From positions 1-63,015 of the forward strand of contig CAZIKK010000014.1 in assembly GCA_964539975.1 (NCBI GenBank): 63,015 nucleotides of DNA, written 5' to 3'. This DNA comes from 38-11 sp964539975. Its GTDB lineage: Bacteria > Bacillota > Clostridia > Tissierellales > Dethiosulfatibacteraceae. The notes under the pieces are model-generated. The model worked only from the letters and a program-made list of their open reading frames with translations. It was not told where the DNA came from and did not search any database. Numbering within the stretch: position 1 is the first letter of the stretch; each line of letters starts with the position of its first letter. The position numbers and the translations under genes were made by a program. Shown in pieces: positions 24,552 to 33,779 of this stretch.

Positions 24552-25556
24552 ATGGGAAAACAAAAGAACATTGACAGTCATGCACACATCATTCCAGACG
24601 CATTCGAGAGGATGGTGATGGATGGCACACTCAAAAATATTAAGATACTGGAAATGCCAAGTGATAAAAAGATCATCCAATTTGAAGATGGCAGCAAACA
24701 TCCCTACACAGATGATTTCATATCCATAGAGAATAGAATGGAATTGATGAAAATGAGAGGGATTGACAAACAAGCCATATCCATCACACCCCGCTTCTTT
24801 TTTTATCATCTACCTGTGGCAACGGCGCAAACCGTCAATAGATCCTTTAATGATAATTTGGCACAAATTGAGAAAAAATATCCAGAGCAATTTATCGGAG
24901 TGGGCAGCGTCCCTTTACAAGATGTAAAAGCATCTGTCCAAGAGTTGGAGCGAATAAAAGTTGATTTGGGCTTTCGATCAATACAGATAGGGACATCCGT
25001 AAATGGCATGAGTCTTTCGGATCAAAAATTCGTTGAGTTTTTCAAAGCAGCTGAAGCATTGAATGTTCTGATATTTTTACACCCTCTGATCAAAAACGAC
25101 AATCCTCAAACAAAGAATTATCATTTAAGCAATTTGGTTGGAAACCCTACTCAGACAACGGAGGCGGTTGCAAATATAATTTTCTCAGGATTATTCGACA
25201 AGGCTCCAAACCTGAAGATTGCCTTGGTTCACGGAGGAGGATTTCTACCCTATCAACTTGGACGCATGGAGCATGGCTATGGTGTTAGATCAGAAGCCAA
25301 GCTAGAAGTGAAGAAGGGACCGGAATACTACGCGAAGAAGAATCTGTATTTTGACGGATTAACCCATTCACAAAGTGCATTAAAGTTTCTTGTAGAAGAG
25401 TTTGGTGCCAATAAAGTTATGTTGGGCACAGATTGCCCTTATGACATGGCAGAATATGATCAGTTGGAACGTATTGATAAATTAGAAGTGACTCAAGAGG
25501 AAAAAACAAAAATATTATTTAAAAATGCTTCGGGATTATTGGAGAAGGAAGGTTGA
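24552..25556 (+). CDS. Amidohydrolase family 2 (ACMSD-like) protein
   Basis: A 334-residue TIM-barrel metal enzyme of the amidohydrolase-2 group, which includes aminocarboxymuconate semialdehyde decarboxylase and gamma-resorcylate decarboxylase. Metal-site motifs are in order: SHAHIIP near residue 9, FLHP near residue 177, VHGGG near residue 225 and GTDCPYD near residue 290. The family does non-oxidative decarboxylation or hydrolysis of ring compounds. It overlaps the following AOR region closely, so the acid or aldehyde made here may feed the AOR. Which reaction it does cannot be told from sequence. Confidence 0.8.
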   Translation: MGKQKNIDSHAHIIPDAFERMVMDGTLKNIKILEMPSDKKIIQFEDGSKHPYTDDFISIENRMELMKMRGIDKQAISITPRFFFYHLPVATAQTVNRSFNDNLAQIEKKYPEQFIGVGSVPLQDVKASVQELERIKVDLGFRSIQIGTSVNGMSLSDQKFVEFFKAAEALNVLIFLHPLIKNDNPQTKNYHLSNLVGNPTQTTEAVANIIFSGLFDKAPNLKIALVHGGGFLPYQLGRMEHGYGVRSEAKLEVKKGPEYYAKKNLYFDGLTHSQSALKFLVEEFGANKVMLGTDCPYDMAEYDQLERIDKLEVTQEEKTKILFKNASGLLEKEG

Positions 25557-25558
25557 TT

Positions 25559-27376
25559 ATGAAAAGTTATACAGGGAAAAAATTGATTGTAGATCTGACA
25601 ACGAAAGAGAGTAAAGTTGAAGAAATCAGTCAGGATATTCTAAAAAAATATCTCGGTGGGAGAGGTTTGGGAGCGAAATTATTCTTTGATGCCCAACCAC
25701 CCAATACTCAGCCATTCTCACCGGAAAACCATGTAGTTATCGCGTCAGGGCCTATAACCGGAAGTTTAGTTCCTGGGGGAAGCAAGTTTGTTTTGATTAC
25801 AAAATCACCAGTAAATGAAGGATTTTTAGAATCCTACTCGAGTGGCAATATAGCCTATAGCTTAAAAGGAGCAGGTTATGATGCGTTGGTGATCAAAGGA
25901 AAGTGTGATCGCCCAAGTTATTTAAAAATAGACAATCAGAAAGTAGAAATTATTGAAGATGAAAGTCTGTGGGGAACCGATACGTTTGAAGCGGAGCGTA
26001 AGTTAAGGGAAAAGCTAAGTGATCTTTTTAGCGCGATGGTCATTGGACCTGCTGGAGAGAATCAGGTATTAATGGCTGGATTGAACTCTGATTTTTATAG
26101 ACAAGCAGCAAGAGGTGGAGGGGGAACCATATTTGGATCCAAGAACCTAAAAGCTGTGGTGGTCAAAGGAACCCAGCATGACATTACCTGTTCTGATGTG
26201 GAAAAGGTTTTTACTCTGCAACGACAACACCGAGAAAAGATGGCCAATAATCCAATTGGCAAGACCAGAAGAAAGTATGGATCTCCTTACACATTGAGCA
26301 TGACAAATGCAATAGGGATGTTGCCGACAAAGAATTTCACAACAGGGCATTATGAAAATGCTGAAGAGCTTTTTGGACACCTTGGGGTAGACCGGATAAA
26401 AGTCAAAGACAAGAGCTGTATTGGATGTATCGAAGCGTGCAGCAAGGTAACCAAAGTAACAGAAGGGCCTCATAAAGGACTTGTCTTTGAAGGACCAGAA
26501 TATGAAACATTGGCCTTGTTTGGCTCAAACCTTTTGATTGAGGACATTGGAGCAATTGTAAAAGCTAATGAAATGTGCGATCGATTAGGGCTTGATACCA
26601 TTTCAACAGCAGTTACCATTGGATTTGCCATGGAGTGTTATGAAAAAGGACTGATTGATCAAGAAGATACAGGTGGACTGGAAATCAAATTTGGTGACAT
26701 TGAAGTGACACACAAATTGATTGAAATGATTGCAAAAAAAGAAGGATTTGGAGCATTGTTGAGCATGGGGTCCAAAAGAGCTGCTCAAAAGATAGGGAAA
26801 GGTTCTGAAAAGTTCGCAATGCAAGTAAAGGGATTAGAAATCCCAGCCTATGAACCAAGAGCATCTTTTGGAGGTGCATTAGCTTATGCTGTGTCACCAA
26901 GGGGAGCCTGTCATAGACGGTGTTGGCCTGTGTCCAATGAAGTGATTGCTGGAACACCCTATAATCCAGAGGGGAAAGCCAAACTTGTTAAAAAGGTATG
27001 GGATGAAACGTCAATCTACCACACACTATTGTTCTGTGATTTTCAGATTAAACATGCCAAGCTGTCATTGCAAGATCTATGCGACTATTATGAGGCATTG
27101 GTAGGCGTCAACATAACAGCGGAAGATCTTTTAGAAGTGGCAGATCGACAAGAGACACTCATAAGATACTTTAATTGTCAAGAAGGGTTGAGTAAAAAAG
27201 ACGATACATTGCCAGACCGGTGCTTTAATGAAAAGATACCTTCTGGTCCATCCAAGGGTATATCTATTGGGAAAGATATCTTCAACGACATGTTAGAGGA
27301 ATACTACGAGCTAAGAGGATGGAACAACGAAGGCATCCCAACTGAAGAAACATTGAAGCGATTGGAGGTATTCTAA
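25559..27376 (+). CDS. Aldehyde:ferredoxin oxidoreductase (tungsten)
   Basis: A 605-residue AOR, the usual length of the family. It oxidises aldehydes to acids with ferredoxin, or reduces acids, using tungstopterin and one [4Fe-4S] cluster. The cluster ligands are Cys287, Cys290, Cys294 (CIGCIEAC) and Cys493 (LLFCDF), matching the archetype positions closely. The N-terminal pterin-binding domain has GGRGLGAKLFFD and SGPITGSLVPGGSK. The ATG at 25559 has GGAAGG at good spacing. A four-cluster ferredoxin starts at the very next base after its stop, a usual electron-transfer partner. Confidence 0.93.
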   Translation: MKSYTGKKLIVDLTTKESKVEEISQDILKKYLGGRGLGAKLFFDAQPPNTQPFSPENHVVIASGPITGSLVPGGSKFVLITKSPVNEGFLESYSSGNIAYSLKGAGYDALVIKGKCDRPSYLKIDNQKVEIIEDESLWGTDTFEAERKLREKLSDLFSAMVIGPAGENQVLMAGLNSDFYRQAARGGGGTIFGSKNLKAVVVKGTQHDITCSDVEKVFTLQRQHREKMANNPIGKTRRKYGSPYTLSMTNAIGMLPTKNFTTGHYENAEELFGHLGVDRIKVKDKSCIGCIEACSKVTKVTEGPHKGLVFEGPEYETLALFGSNLLIEDIGAIVKANEMCDRLGLDTISTAVTIGFAMECYEKGLIDQEDTGGLEIKFGDIEVTHKLIEMIAKKEGFGALLSMGSKRAAQKIGKGSEKFAMQVKGLEIPAYEPRASFGGALAYAVSPRGACHRRCWPVSNEVIAGTPYNPEGKAKLVKKVWDETSIYHTLLFCDFQIKHAKLSLQDLCDYYEALVGVNITAEDLLEVADRQETLIRYFNCQEGLSKKDDTLPDRCFNEKIPSGPSKGISIGKDIFNDMLEEYYELRGWNNEGIPTEETLKRLEVF

Positions 27377-27769
27377 ATGAGGATAGTTGTTGATAATAAA
27401 AAATGCACAGGATGTCGGATTTGTGAGCAAACCTGTAGCGCTTTCCACAATAGAGCGGTCAATATTTATAGATCAAGAATTCGAGTAACTTCAAGTGAAA
27501 CATTGCCAAATGCTGCGGAAACTTGCAAGCATTGCAGAATACCAAAATGTTATGAAGCATGTAAAGTGGATGCGATGGCCATAGACGAAGATAAAATCGT
27601 GACGGTTCTTGAGGATAAATGCGTCCAATGTTATATGTGTGTGGATGCGTGCCCGTTCGATATGATGTTCATAGATGCAGTTACAGAGTATCCAATCAAA
27701 TGCGACTTGTGTGGAGGTGATCCACGATGTGTCAAACAATGCCCTGAGGGTGCATTGTCGCTTAAGTAA
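27377..27769 (+). CDS. Four-cluster ferredoxin partner of AOR
   Basis: A 130-residue polyferredoxin with 16 cluster cysteines in four groups (CTGCRICEQTC, CKHCRIPKCYEAC, CVQCYMCVDACP, CDLCGGDPRCVKQCP). This pattern matches HycB/AorA-type electron-transfer subunits. It begins with no gap after the AOR gene, so the two are surely co-translated and form a complex. It would pass electrons from the tungsten site to ferredoxin or another acceptor. Confidence 0.9.
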   Translation: MRIVVDNKKCTGCRICEQTCSAFHNRAVNIYRSRIRVTSSETLPNAAETCKHCRIPKCYEACKVDAMAIDEDKIVTVLEDKCVQCYMCVDACPFDMMFIDAVTEYPIKCDLCGGDPRCVKQCPEGALSLK

Positions 27770-27831
27770 TTGGACGATCATTGTAACAATCTATTACATA
27801 AAAAGTATTATAAATTAAGGGAGGAAATTTT

Positions 27832-28845
27832 ATGTTTAAGTCAAAGAGAATGAAAAGAGCGCTTGTAATGATGTTAATTGGGTTAATGGTGTTTGTGATG
27901 GCCGGGTGTGGCAACAATGATCCGGCTCCCCAACCAGGCGGAGATGAAACGCCTGCGCCAAGCGGTGGAACGCTAAGATTAGTAATTGGTTCTGGACCGA
28001 TTGGTGGTGCTTTTTATCCACTAGCAGGGGGAATGGCAGCCATAGTAAATGAAAATGTTGACAATGTATCTGTGAATGTTCAGGTAACGGCAGGAGGAAT
28101 AGAGAACACAAGATTGATAGGTTCTGGAGAGATTGATTTTGGTTTAACAGCGTCAGATCAAGCCTATCACGCAAATAACAAATCTGGAATGTTCAGTGAA
28201 GAAAATTTAGAGTTGGAATCAATGGGAGCTATGCATGCATCTGTCCTTCAGATTGCAGTGGCAAAGAGTTCAGGATTAACAGAATTTGAAGATCTTGTGG
28301 GGAAAAGAGTTGCAATTGGTGAGCCAGGAGGTGGCGCTGAGGTTGGATTCAAACAATTGATCTCGTCTGGTGGTTGGGAAGAGTCTGAGTTTGACTTAAT
28401 CTACCTACCTTATGATCAAGCGATGGACCAAATAGCGGATGGATTAATCGATGCGGCAGTTGTGTATGCAGGGTTACCAGCACCTTCAATAACTAGCTTA
28501 GCTGCCAATAGAGACGTCTTATTGATCAATGTCAATGATGACTTGAAAGAGAAGTTGGCAAATGACAGTCCATTCTGGGTAGTTGAGACAATTGCAGCAG
28601 GAACTTATACAGGAATGGATGAAGCGATTAACACACCCGTTCAAAGAATACTGTTAAACGTTAGAACTGGAATGGATCCAGATGTAGTGTATGAAATGAC
28701 AAAAGCGATTTATGAAAATTTGGATCAATTGAGAACCTACCATGCATCTGCTGCAAGTATATCTGTAGAAGTAGCGCATAACACTTCTATCAAATTACAT
28801 GAAGGTGCGGAAAGATACTTTAGAGAGATTGGCAACATAGAATAA
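27832..28845 (+). CDS. TAXI family TRAP substrate-binding lipoprotein
   Basis: A 337-residue extracellular solute-binding protein. A signal peptide with lipobox VMAGC puts the lipid anchor on Cys26, followed by a Pro/Gly-rich linker. The body is TAXI-type (IGSGPIGGAFYPLAGGMAAIVNE near residue 52; GKRVAIGEPGGGAEVGF near residue 160). It delivers a ligand, typically an organic acid or amino acid such as glutamate, to the fused TRAP permease encoded next. A perfect hairpin lies between the two genes. Confidence 0.9.
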   Translation: MFKSKRMKRALVMMLIGLMVFVMAGCGNNDPAPQPGGDETPAPSGGTLRLVIGSGPIGGAFYPLAGGMAAIVNENVDNVSVNVQVTAGGIENTRLIGSGEIDFGLTASDQAYHANNKSGMFSEENLELESMGAMHASVLQIAVAKSSGLTEFEDLVGKRVAIGEPGGGAEVGFKQLISSGGWEESEFDLIYLPYDQAMDQIADGLIDAAVVYAGLPAPSITSLAANRDVLLINVNDDLKEKLANDSPFWVVETIAAGTYTGMDEAINTPVQRILLNVRTGMDPDVVYEMTKAIYENLDQLRTYHASAASISVEVAHNTSIKLHEGAERYFREIGNIE

Positions 28846-28854
28846 GCACAATAT

Positions 28855-28886
28855 AATACGTTCTCCAGTGACATGGAGAACGTATT
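28855..28886 (+). repeat. Intercistronic hairpin, TAXI to TRAP permease
   Basis: A 13-bp perfect stem (AATACGTTCTCCA / TGGAGAACGTATT, loop GTGACA) with no real T-run. It may protect the upstream message from 3' decay, so that more binding protein than permease is made. Confidence 0.7.
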
Positions 28887-28904
28887 TACAAAGGATGTGA
28901 AAAA

Positions 28905-30770
28905 ATGAAGAAAGATTATTTGACAAAATTAATTTTCATCGTGGCCTTAATCGGCGGTTTGATTCATTTGTACAACAGTGCAACTGGAACCATTCCACCT
29001 TTACAAATGCGTCCTTTACATGTGGGTATCATATTAGGGTTGGGAATTTTGCAAGATTTCCAAAAAAACTGCGATGGAAGATTCAAGTGGATTAGAATTG
29101 GAATCAACATGATTTTGTTGGGATTCGTGCTTTTCTCGCTGGGATACTTTATCATCAATTATGAAACGATTGTAAAGAGTGCTGGATTTACTACGAATGC
29201 AATTGTACTATCAGGAACAATGTTGGTTATCGCAATATTGATTATATCAAGTAGAGTGTTGGGATTAGCACTTCCCATCGTGGCAGGAGTATTCATTCTG
29301 TACGCGCTTTTTGGGAATTATTTACCTGACATACTTGCTCACAGAGGATATAGTTTTAGCAGAACAATCAATTTCTTATACACGAATGGAAATGGGATAT
29401 TTGGCGTTCCCGTTGATGTTTCAACGCGGTATTTGGTACTTTTCATGATTATGTCGGAATTCATCAATAGAAGTGGTACGGACAATTTATTCATGGCGGT
29501 AGCAGATTTTATTGCTAGAAGAACCAGAGGAGGAGCTGCTAAATCTTCAGTAGTGGCGAGTGCTCTTTTTGGTAGCATTTCAGGGACACCTATTGCGAAT
29601 GTTATGGTAACAGGGGCATTCACAATCCCAATGATGAAGAAGTCGGGATTTCCAGGTTCTTTTGCAGCAGCGGTTGAAGCGACTGCCTCTACAGGTGGTT
29701 TGATTATGCCGCCAATTATGGGAGCGGGAGCATTTATCATGGCAGAAGTGTTAGGCGTATCTTATTCCTATATTATTGCAGCGGCCTTAGTACCGGCAAT
29801 TTTATACTATTTGTCGCTTTACATTGCCATAGATTTGTTTTCTTTAAGAAATGGACATGTTAAGAATGTTTCCAAAGAAAAAGACGATTCTCTTCAAAGA
29901 ATGAAAAAGTATGCCCACACAGCGTTGCCCCTCGTAATGTTTATTGTCACAGTTATGATGGGATACTCTGTATTTAGAAGCGCAATAGTTACCATCATCG
30001 CGACACCTCTTATTGCTTTTGTGAGGCCCTATACTCGAATGAGCTTCAAAAGCATTGTAGAAGGTATTTCTGAGGGGATGAGAAAAGCAGTGACACTAGG
30101 CGCAGCAACAGCTGCGGCAGGTATTATTGTTGGGATTATCGCTTTGACTGGCTTTGGTTTTTCTTTCTCGGCATTATTGAAGATTTTTGTTGATATGCCA
30201 ATGGTAGCTTTATTGATTACAGCGATACTATGTATCGTTATTGGCATGGGAATGCCTGCGGTTGCGTCCTATTTAATAGTCGCTACATTGGCGGCACCCA
30301 CATTGATAAGCATGGGATTCTTGCCAATAGCAGCTCATCTGTTCGTGTTTTATTTTGCGGCTTTTTCTTCTATCACACCACCAGTTGCACTGGCCACATA
30401 TGCTGCTTCTGGAATTGCTGAGTCAGAACCATGGAAAAGTGGGTATCAAGGATTCATTCTTGCTTCGGTTGCTTTTCTGGTACCATTTTTGTTCATCAAC
30501 TATCCACAATTGTTGGGACAAGAAGGAATCTTACGAGTGCTGGCAATATTGCCAACTGCATTGATAGGAATATATTTGTATGTATGTGGAATACAGGGTT
30601 ATTTATTTAGGATTTTGAGGAACCCATTTTTAAGAGGACTGTTAGTTGTGGCAGGCATACTCTTTATGTTGCCAGGATACGAATCAGATATTATTGCAGT
30701 AGCTGTGTCAATAGGCGTATATTTCTTGAATAGAAGTATTTTAAACAAACAAGAACAGGTTAAAGTTTAG
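28905..30770 (+). CDS. Fused TRAP transporter permease (DctQM-type)
   Basis: A 621-residue inner-membrane protein in which the small and large TRAP permease subunits are joined, as is usual with TAXI systems. About 16-18 hydrophobic segments are visible. Landmarks include SALFGSISGTPIANVMVTGAF near residue 220, IMPPIMGAGAFIMAE near residue 266 and GMGMPAVASYLIVATLAAP near residue 448. Uptake is sodium- or proton-driven. It works with the lipoprotein encoded at 27832. Confidence 0.92.
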   Translation: MKKDYLTKLIFIVALIGGLIHLYNSATGTIPPLQMRPLHVGIILGLGILQDFQKNCDGRFKWIRIGINMILLGFVLFSLGYFIINYETIVKSAGFTTNAIVLSGTMLVIAILIISSRVLGLALPIVAGVFILYALFGNYLPDILAHRGYSFSRTINFLYTNGNGIFGVPVDVSTRYLVLFMIMSEFINRSGTDNLFMAVADFIARRTRGGAAKSSVVASALFGSISGTPIANVMVTGAFTIPMMKKSGFPGSFAAAVEATASTGGLIMPPIMGAGAFIMAEVLGVSYSYIIAAALVPAILYYLSLYIAIDLFSLRNGHVKNVSKEKDDSLQRMKKYAHTALPLVMFIVTVMMGYSVFRSAIVTIIATPLIAFVRPYTRMSFKSIVEGISEGMRKAVTLGAATAAAGIIVGIIALTGFGFSFSALLKIFVDMPMVALLITAILCIVIGMGMPAVASYLIVATLAAPTLISMGFLPIAAHLFVFYFAAFSSITPPVALATYAASGIAESEPWKSGYQGFILASVAFLVPFLFINYPQLLGQEGILRVLAILPTALIGIYLYVCGIQGYLFRILRNPFLRGLLVVAGILFMLPGYESDIIAVAVSIGVYFLNRSILNKQEQVKV

Positions 30771-30793
30771 GTAGGAATGAAAGGAGAAGCACT

Positions 30794-31432
30794 ATGAATA
30801 TAAAGAATAATGAAACATGTTTGCTCATTATAGATATGCAAAATGATTTTTTAAGTGAAGAAGGGTACTTTGCACAAAAAAAGAATTGGCCAGTAAGTCA
30901 GTTCAAAGATCTTATTGGAAGAATTGCAAAACTTAAAGAAGCGGCTGATCAAAAAGGGTGGCGCACCATCTATACACAAACAGGTTATGCGCCTGATGGA
31001 TGTGATTCATACACTAGGGTACATAATTTGATTCCTGACATTTTTATGGAAGGGCAAACACCTGAAGAAGAACAAAAAAGGGACCATCATTCGGTCTTGA
31101 TAAAAGGGACATGGGGAGCTGACATCATTGATGAGTTAAAGCCAGGCGAGAAAGATTATGTTATCTCAAAAAGAAGATTCAGTGCTTTTTACCAAACAGA
31201 TTTAGAGCATATGTTAAGATCTTGGGGGATAAAAAATGTAGTCGTGACTGGTATAGTGACAGAAGTCTGTGTTGAAAGCACAGTGAGAGAGGCATTTATT
31301 CGTGATTTCGATGTAATCGTTGTAGAAGATGGTGTTTCTAGCTGGAATAAAAAAAGACATGACGCAAGCATAGAGAATATGAAGTTTGCTTATGCAAAAA
31401 TATCAGACACGAAAAAGATGATGGATGTTTAA
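30794..31432 (+). CDS. Isochorismatase-like cysteine hydrolase
   Basis: A 212-residue enzyme of the isochorismatase/nicotinamidase/carbamoylsarcosine amidase fold. The catalytic Asp is in LLIIDMQNDF near residue 14 and the nucleophile Cys in VTEVCVEST near residue 157; the Lys is probably the one in SVLIKGTWGADI. Members with this arrangement cleave amides such as N-carbamoyl compounds or maleamate. AAGGAGAAG precedes the ATG. It lies just after the TRAP transporter and before another hydrolase, so its substrate is likely made from the imported compound. Confidence 0.83.
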   Translation: MNIKNNETCLLIIDMQNDFLSEEGYFAQKKNWPVSQFKDLIGRIAKLKEAADQKGWRTIYTQTGYAPDGCDSYTRVHNLIPDIFMEGQTPEEEQKRDHHSVLIKGTWGADIIDELKPGEKDYVISKRRFSAFYQTDLEHMLRSWGIKNVVVTGIVTEVCVESTVREAFIRDFDVIVVEDGVSSWNKKRHDASIENMKFAYAKISDTKKMMDV

Positions 31433-31442
31433 GGAGACTGAG

Positions 31443-32525
31443 ATGAAAGATGTTGTAAAACTTTTTGAAGCGCACACAGAAAATATGTCGGATCAGGTCT
31501 TTGATCACTGGTTACCACGTATGATCTCAGGAGGTGCTGACTTTAATGATATTTTGAGGATTCGAAAAAGACTGACGTCTTGGAAGGATTGGCCACACTT
31601 ATGGAAAGAGTATGGAGATAGACATCTAGAACTGGCTGAAAAAGCTGAGGAAAAAGGACATTTTTTGACTGCTGGACGTGCATACAGAAGAGCTTCCATG
31701 TACTATCATTATGCACAGTTCATGTTATTCGATAGACCTGAGCTAAAAAAGACATTGCACAAAATCTGTATGGATATATTTCAGAAGGCATTAAAGTATT
31801 TGCCGTATCCAGGAGAGAAGTTATACATCCCTTTTGACGAGGGGCAAATACCGGCTCATTTGAGAGTAAGTGAAAAACATGATGGCAGAATCGTCATTAT
31901 GATTCCTGGTGCAGATGCAACAAAAGAAGAATTATCCACATTTGATGAAGTTTTTCTTGAAAGAGGAATTTCAACTTTGACAATAGATGGACCGGGACAA
32001 GGCGAAACAGCAAATGAAATACCTTATAGCAAGAAGGCTTTCGACCATGCAATACAAGCAGTGGTAGCTTACATAGAGAATGAGCTTGGTTATGATAAAA
32101 TAGGAGTTGGTGGGATAAGTTTTGGTGGATATTTAGGACCTAGAGCTGCATCTGTCAGTCCGTCAATCAAAGCAGCTTTTGGTTGTGGAGGACCATTTGA
32201 CTTCCGTGACATAGAGATTATGGGGCCCATATTTTATGCTGATTTTGCGCATGTTTTAGGAGTGAAAACTTACGAAGAAGTGCTTGAGCTTCGTGATGAG
32301 ATAGATCTCAGTGATGTGATTAGCGATTTAAAATGTCCGCTAATGATCGTACATGGCACAGAAGACAAAATCATAGATGTGAAACATAGCAAACCCATAG
32401 TTGAACGATCATCTTCAGTAGAACCCAATTTGGTTATCATTGAGGATGGCAACCACGTATGCAACAATTACGTATACATTTATCGACCAATGATAGGTGA
32501 TTGGATGGTGGAGAAACTCCAATAG
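31443..32525 (+). CDS. Alpha/beta hydrolase, dihydroxypseudooxynicotine hydrolase-like
   Basis: A 360-residue alpha/beta hydrolase with a helical N-terminal cap of about 120 residues. The oxyanion segment is IDGPGQGE near residue 178, the nucleophile Ser is in GGISFGGY near residue 216, the acid lies near VHGTEDKI, and the His is in DGNHVCNN near the C-terminus. Cap and motifs suit the group of 2,6-dihydroxypseudooxynicotine hydrolase, which cuts a C-C bond. The start at 31443 has AAGGAG six bases upstream. With the isochorismatase-like and cyclase-like genes it forms a set of three hydrolases. Confidence 0.78.
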   Translation: MKDVVKLFEAHTENMSDQVFDHWLPRMISGGADFNDILRIRKRLTSWKDWPHLWKEYGDRHLELAEKAEEKGHFLTAGRAYRRASMYYHYAQFMLFDRPELKKTLHKICMDIFQKALKYLPYPGEKLYIPFDEGQIPAHLRVSEKHDGRIVIMIPGADATKEELSTFDEVFLERGISTLTIDGPGQGETANEIPYSKKAFDHAIQAVVAYIENELGYDKIGVGGISFGGYLGPRAASVSPSIKAAFGCGGPFDFRDIEIMGPIFYADFAHVLGVKTYEEVLELRDEIDLSDVISDLKCPLMIVHGTEDKIIDVKHSKPIVERSSSVEPNLVIIEDGNHVCNNYVYIYRPMIGDWMVEKLQ

Positions 32526-32561
32526 AAATTATACGAACAACATAAGGAAAGGAAGGCGAGT

Positions 32562-33770
32562 ATGAGAAAAGAAAATTATTACAAAAAAAATGCATGGTGG
32601 GCAAGTCCCTATAACGATAAAGAAGAGGTCTTAGCCAAAATCAACAAACCGGAAAAAGTAGAAATACATGATGCCACATTAAGAGATGGCGAACAGACGC
32701 CAGGCGTTGTTTTTTCAGTAGATGATAAGATTAGGATTGCAGAAATGCTCAATGAAGTGGGTGTTGAGCGGATTGAAGCCGGAATGCCCGCCGTTTCAAA
32801 AGATGATTATGAGGCAATTAAAGGGATCACAAAGAGAAATATGGATGCCAAGATTTTCACCTTTGCCAGAGCCATGCGAAAAGACATTGATATGGCAGTG
32901 GAAACAGGCGCCAATGGCGTGGTGATCGAAGTGCCGATTGGGTATCCAAAACTGAAATATCAATTTGGATGGACTTGGGAAAATGTCTTGGACAAAAGCA
33001 TGGATTGCATCAATTACGCGAAAAGCCAAGGTTTGCATGTGGTCTATTTCCCTTATGATACCACACGAGCAAGAGAAGAAGACTTAACAAATCTGATGAC
33101 AGGCATCATGGAAAATTCTCCACCCGATTCTGTGGGTGTTGTGGACACTATGGGCTGTGCTTTGCCTCAAACGATTGACTATTTGGTAAGAAAAATGAAA
33201 AAACTCACCAATGGATTGCCTGTGGAAATTCATACGCATAATGATTTTGGCATGGCGGTTGCAACAGAAATCGCAGGCATATCAGCCGGTGCTTCCGTAG
33301 CCCATTCTTGCATTAATGGATTAGGAGAAAGAACGGGAAACGCGGCATTAGAAGAGCTGATGGTTGCTATGAAAGTGCTTTTGGGCACAGACAATGACTA
33401 TAAACTAGACAAAATGTTAGAACTGAGCCGTATGGTGGAAGAAATATCAGGTGTGAAGCTTGCTCCAAACAAGCCGGTAGCAGGAAAAAGAAATTACACG
33501 AGAGAATCAGGTATTGGTGTTGACTTGGTACTTAAGCAACCTCTAGCCATGTTTGCGACGGACCCTCAGTTGTTTGGACGAACAGGTGACATCGTTTTAG
33601 GAAAGAAAAGTGGAAAAGCCTCAGTTGAGTACTATTTGGACAAACTGAATATTCAAGTTTCTGAGGAAGGGATTGCAGAAATATTGAATCGAGTCAAAGA
33701 AACAGGTACACTTAACAAGAGAATCTTAACCACGGACGAATTCCTTGAGATAGTCGAGAAATGCAAATAG
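32562..33770 (+). CDS. HMGL-like DRE-TIM metallolyase (isopropylmalate/homocitrate synthase family)
   Basis: A 402-residue TIM-barrel enzyme of the isopropylmalate, homocitrate and (R)-citramalate synthase family. DATLRDGEQTPGV near residue 38 gives the DRE metal/substrate motif, HTHNDFGMAV near residue 227 the metal His pair, and GLGERTGNAALEEL near residue 254 the conserved loop. It has no C-terminal regulatory domain. Such enzymes condense acetyl-CoA with a 2-oxo acid or, in reverse, cleave a hydroxy acid. In this catabolic cluster an aldol-type cleavage or condensation following ring opening is plausible. It is not near other leucine or lysine genes. Confidence 0.82.
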   Translation: MRKENYYKKNAWWASPYNDKEEVLAKINKPEKVEIHDATLRDGEQTPGVVFSVDDKIRIAEMLNEVGVERIEAGMPAVSKDDYEAIKGITKRNMDAKIFTFARAMRKDIDMAVETGANGVVIEVPIGYPKLKYQFGWTWENVLDKSMDCINYAKSQGLHVVYFPYDTTRAREEDLTNLMTGIMENSPPDSVGVVDTMGCALPQTIDYLVRKMKKLTNGLPVEIHTHNDFGMAVATEIAGISAGASVAHSCINGLGERTGNAALEELMVAMKVLLGTDNDYKLDKMLELSRMVEEISGVKLAPNKPVAGKRNYTRESGIGVDLVLKQPLAMFATDPQLFGRTGDIVLGKKSGKASVEYYLDKLNIQVSEEGIAEILNRVKETGTLNKRILTTDEFLEIVEKCK

Positions 33771-33779
33771 GAGGAAAAG

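Noticed and set aside
24022..24585. 187-residue minus-strand frame across the second gntR and ThiS-like genes
   Set aside because: It spans two well-supported genes in antisense, with Cys/Ser-rich content and no family likeness.
27771..27787. Possible sigma-54 promoter before the TAXI gene (TTGGACGATCATTGTAA)
   Set aside because: GG to GC spacing is wrong and the -12 GC is absent.
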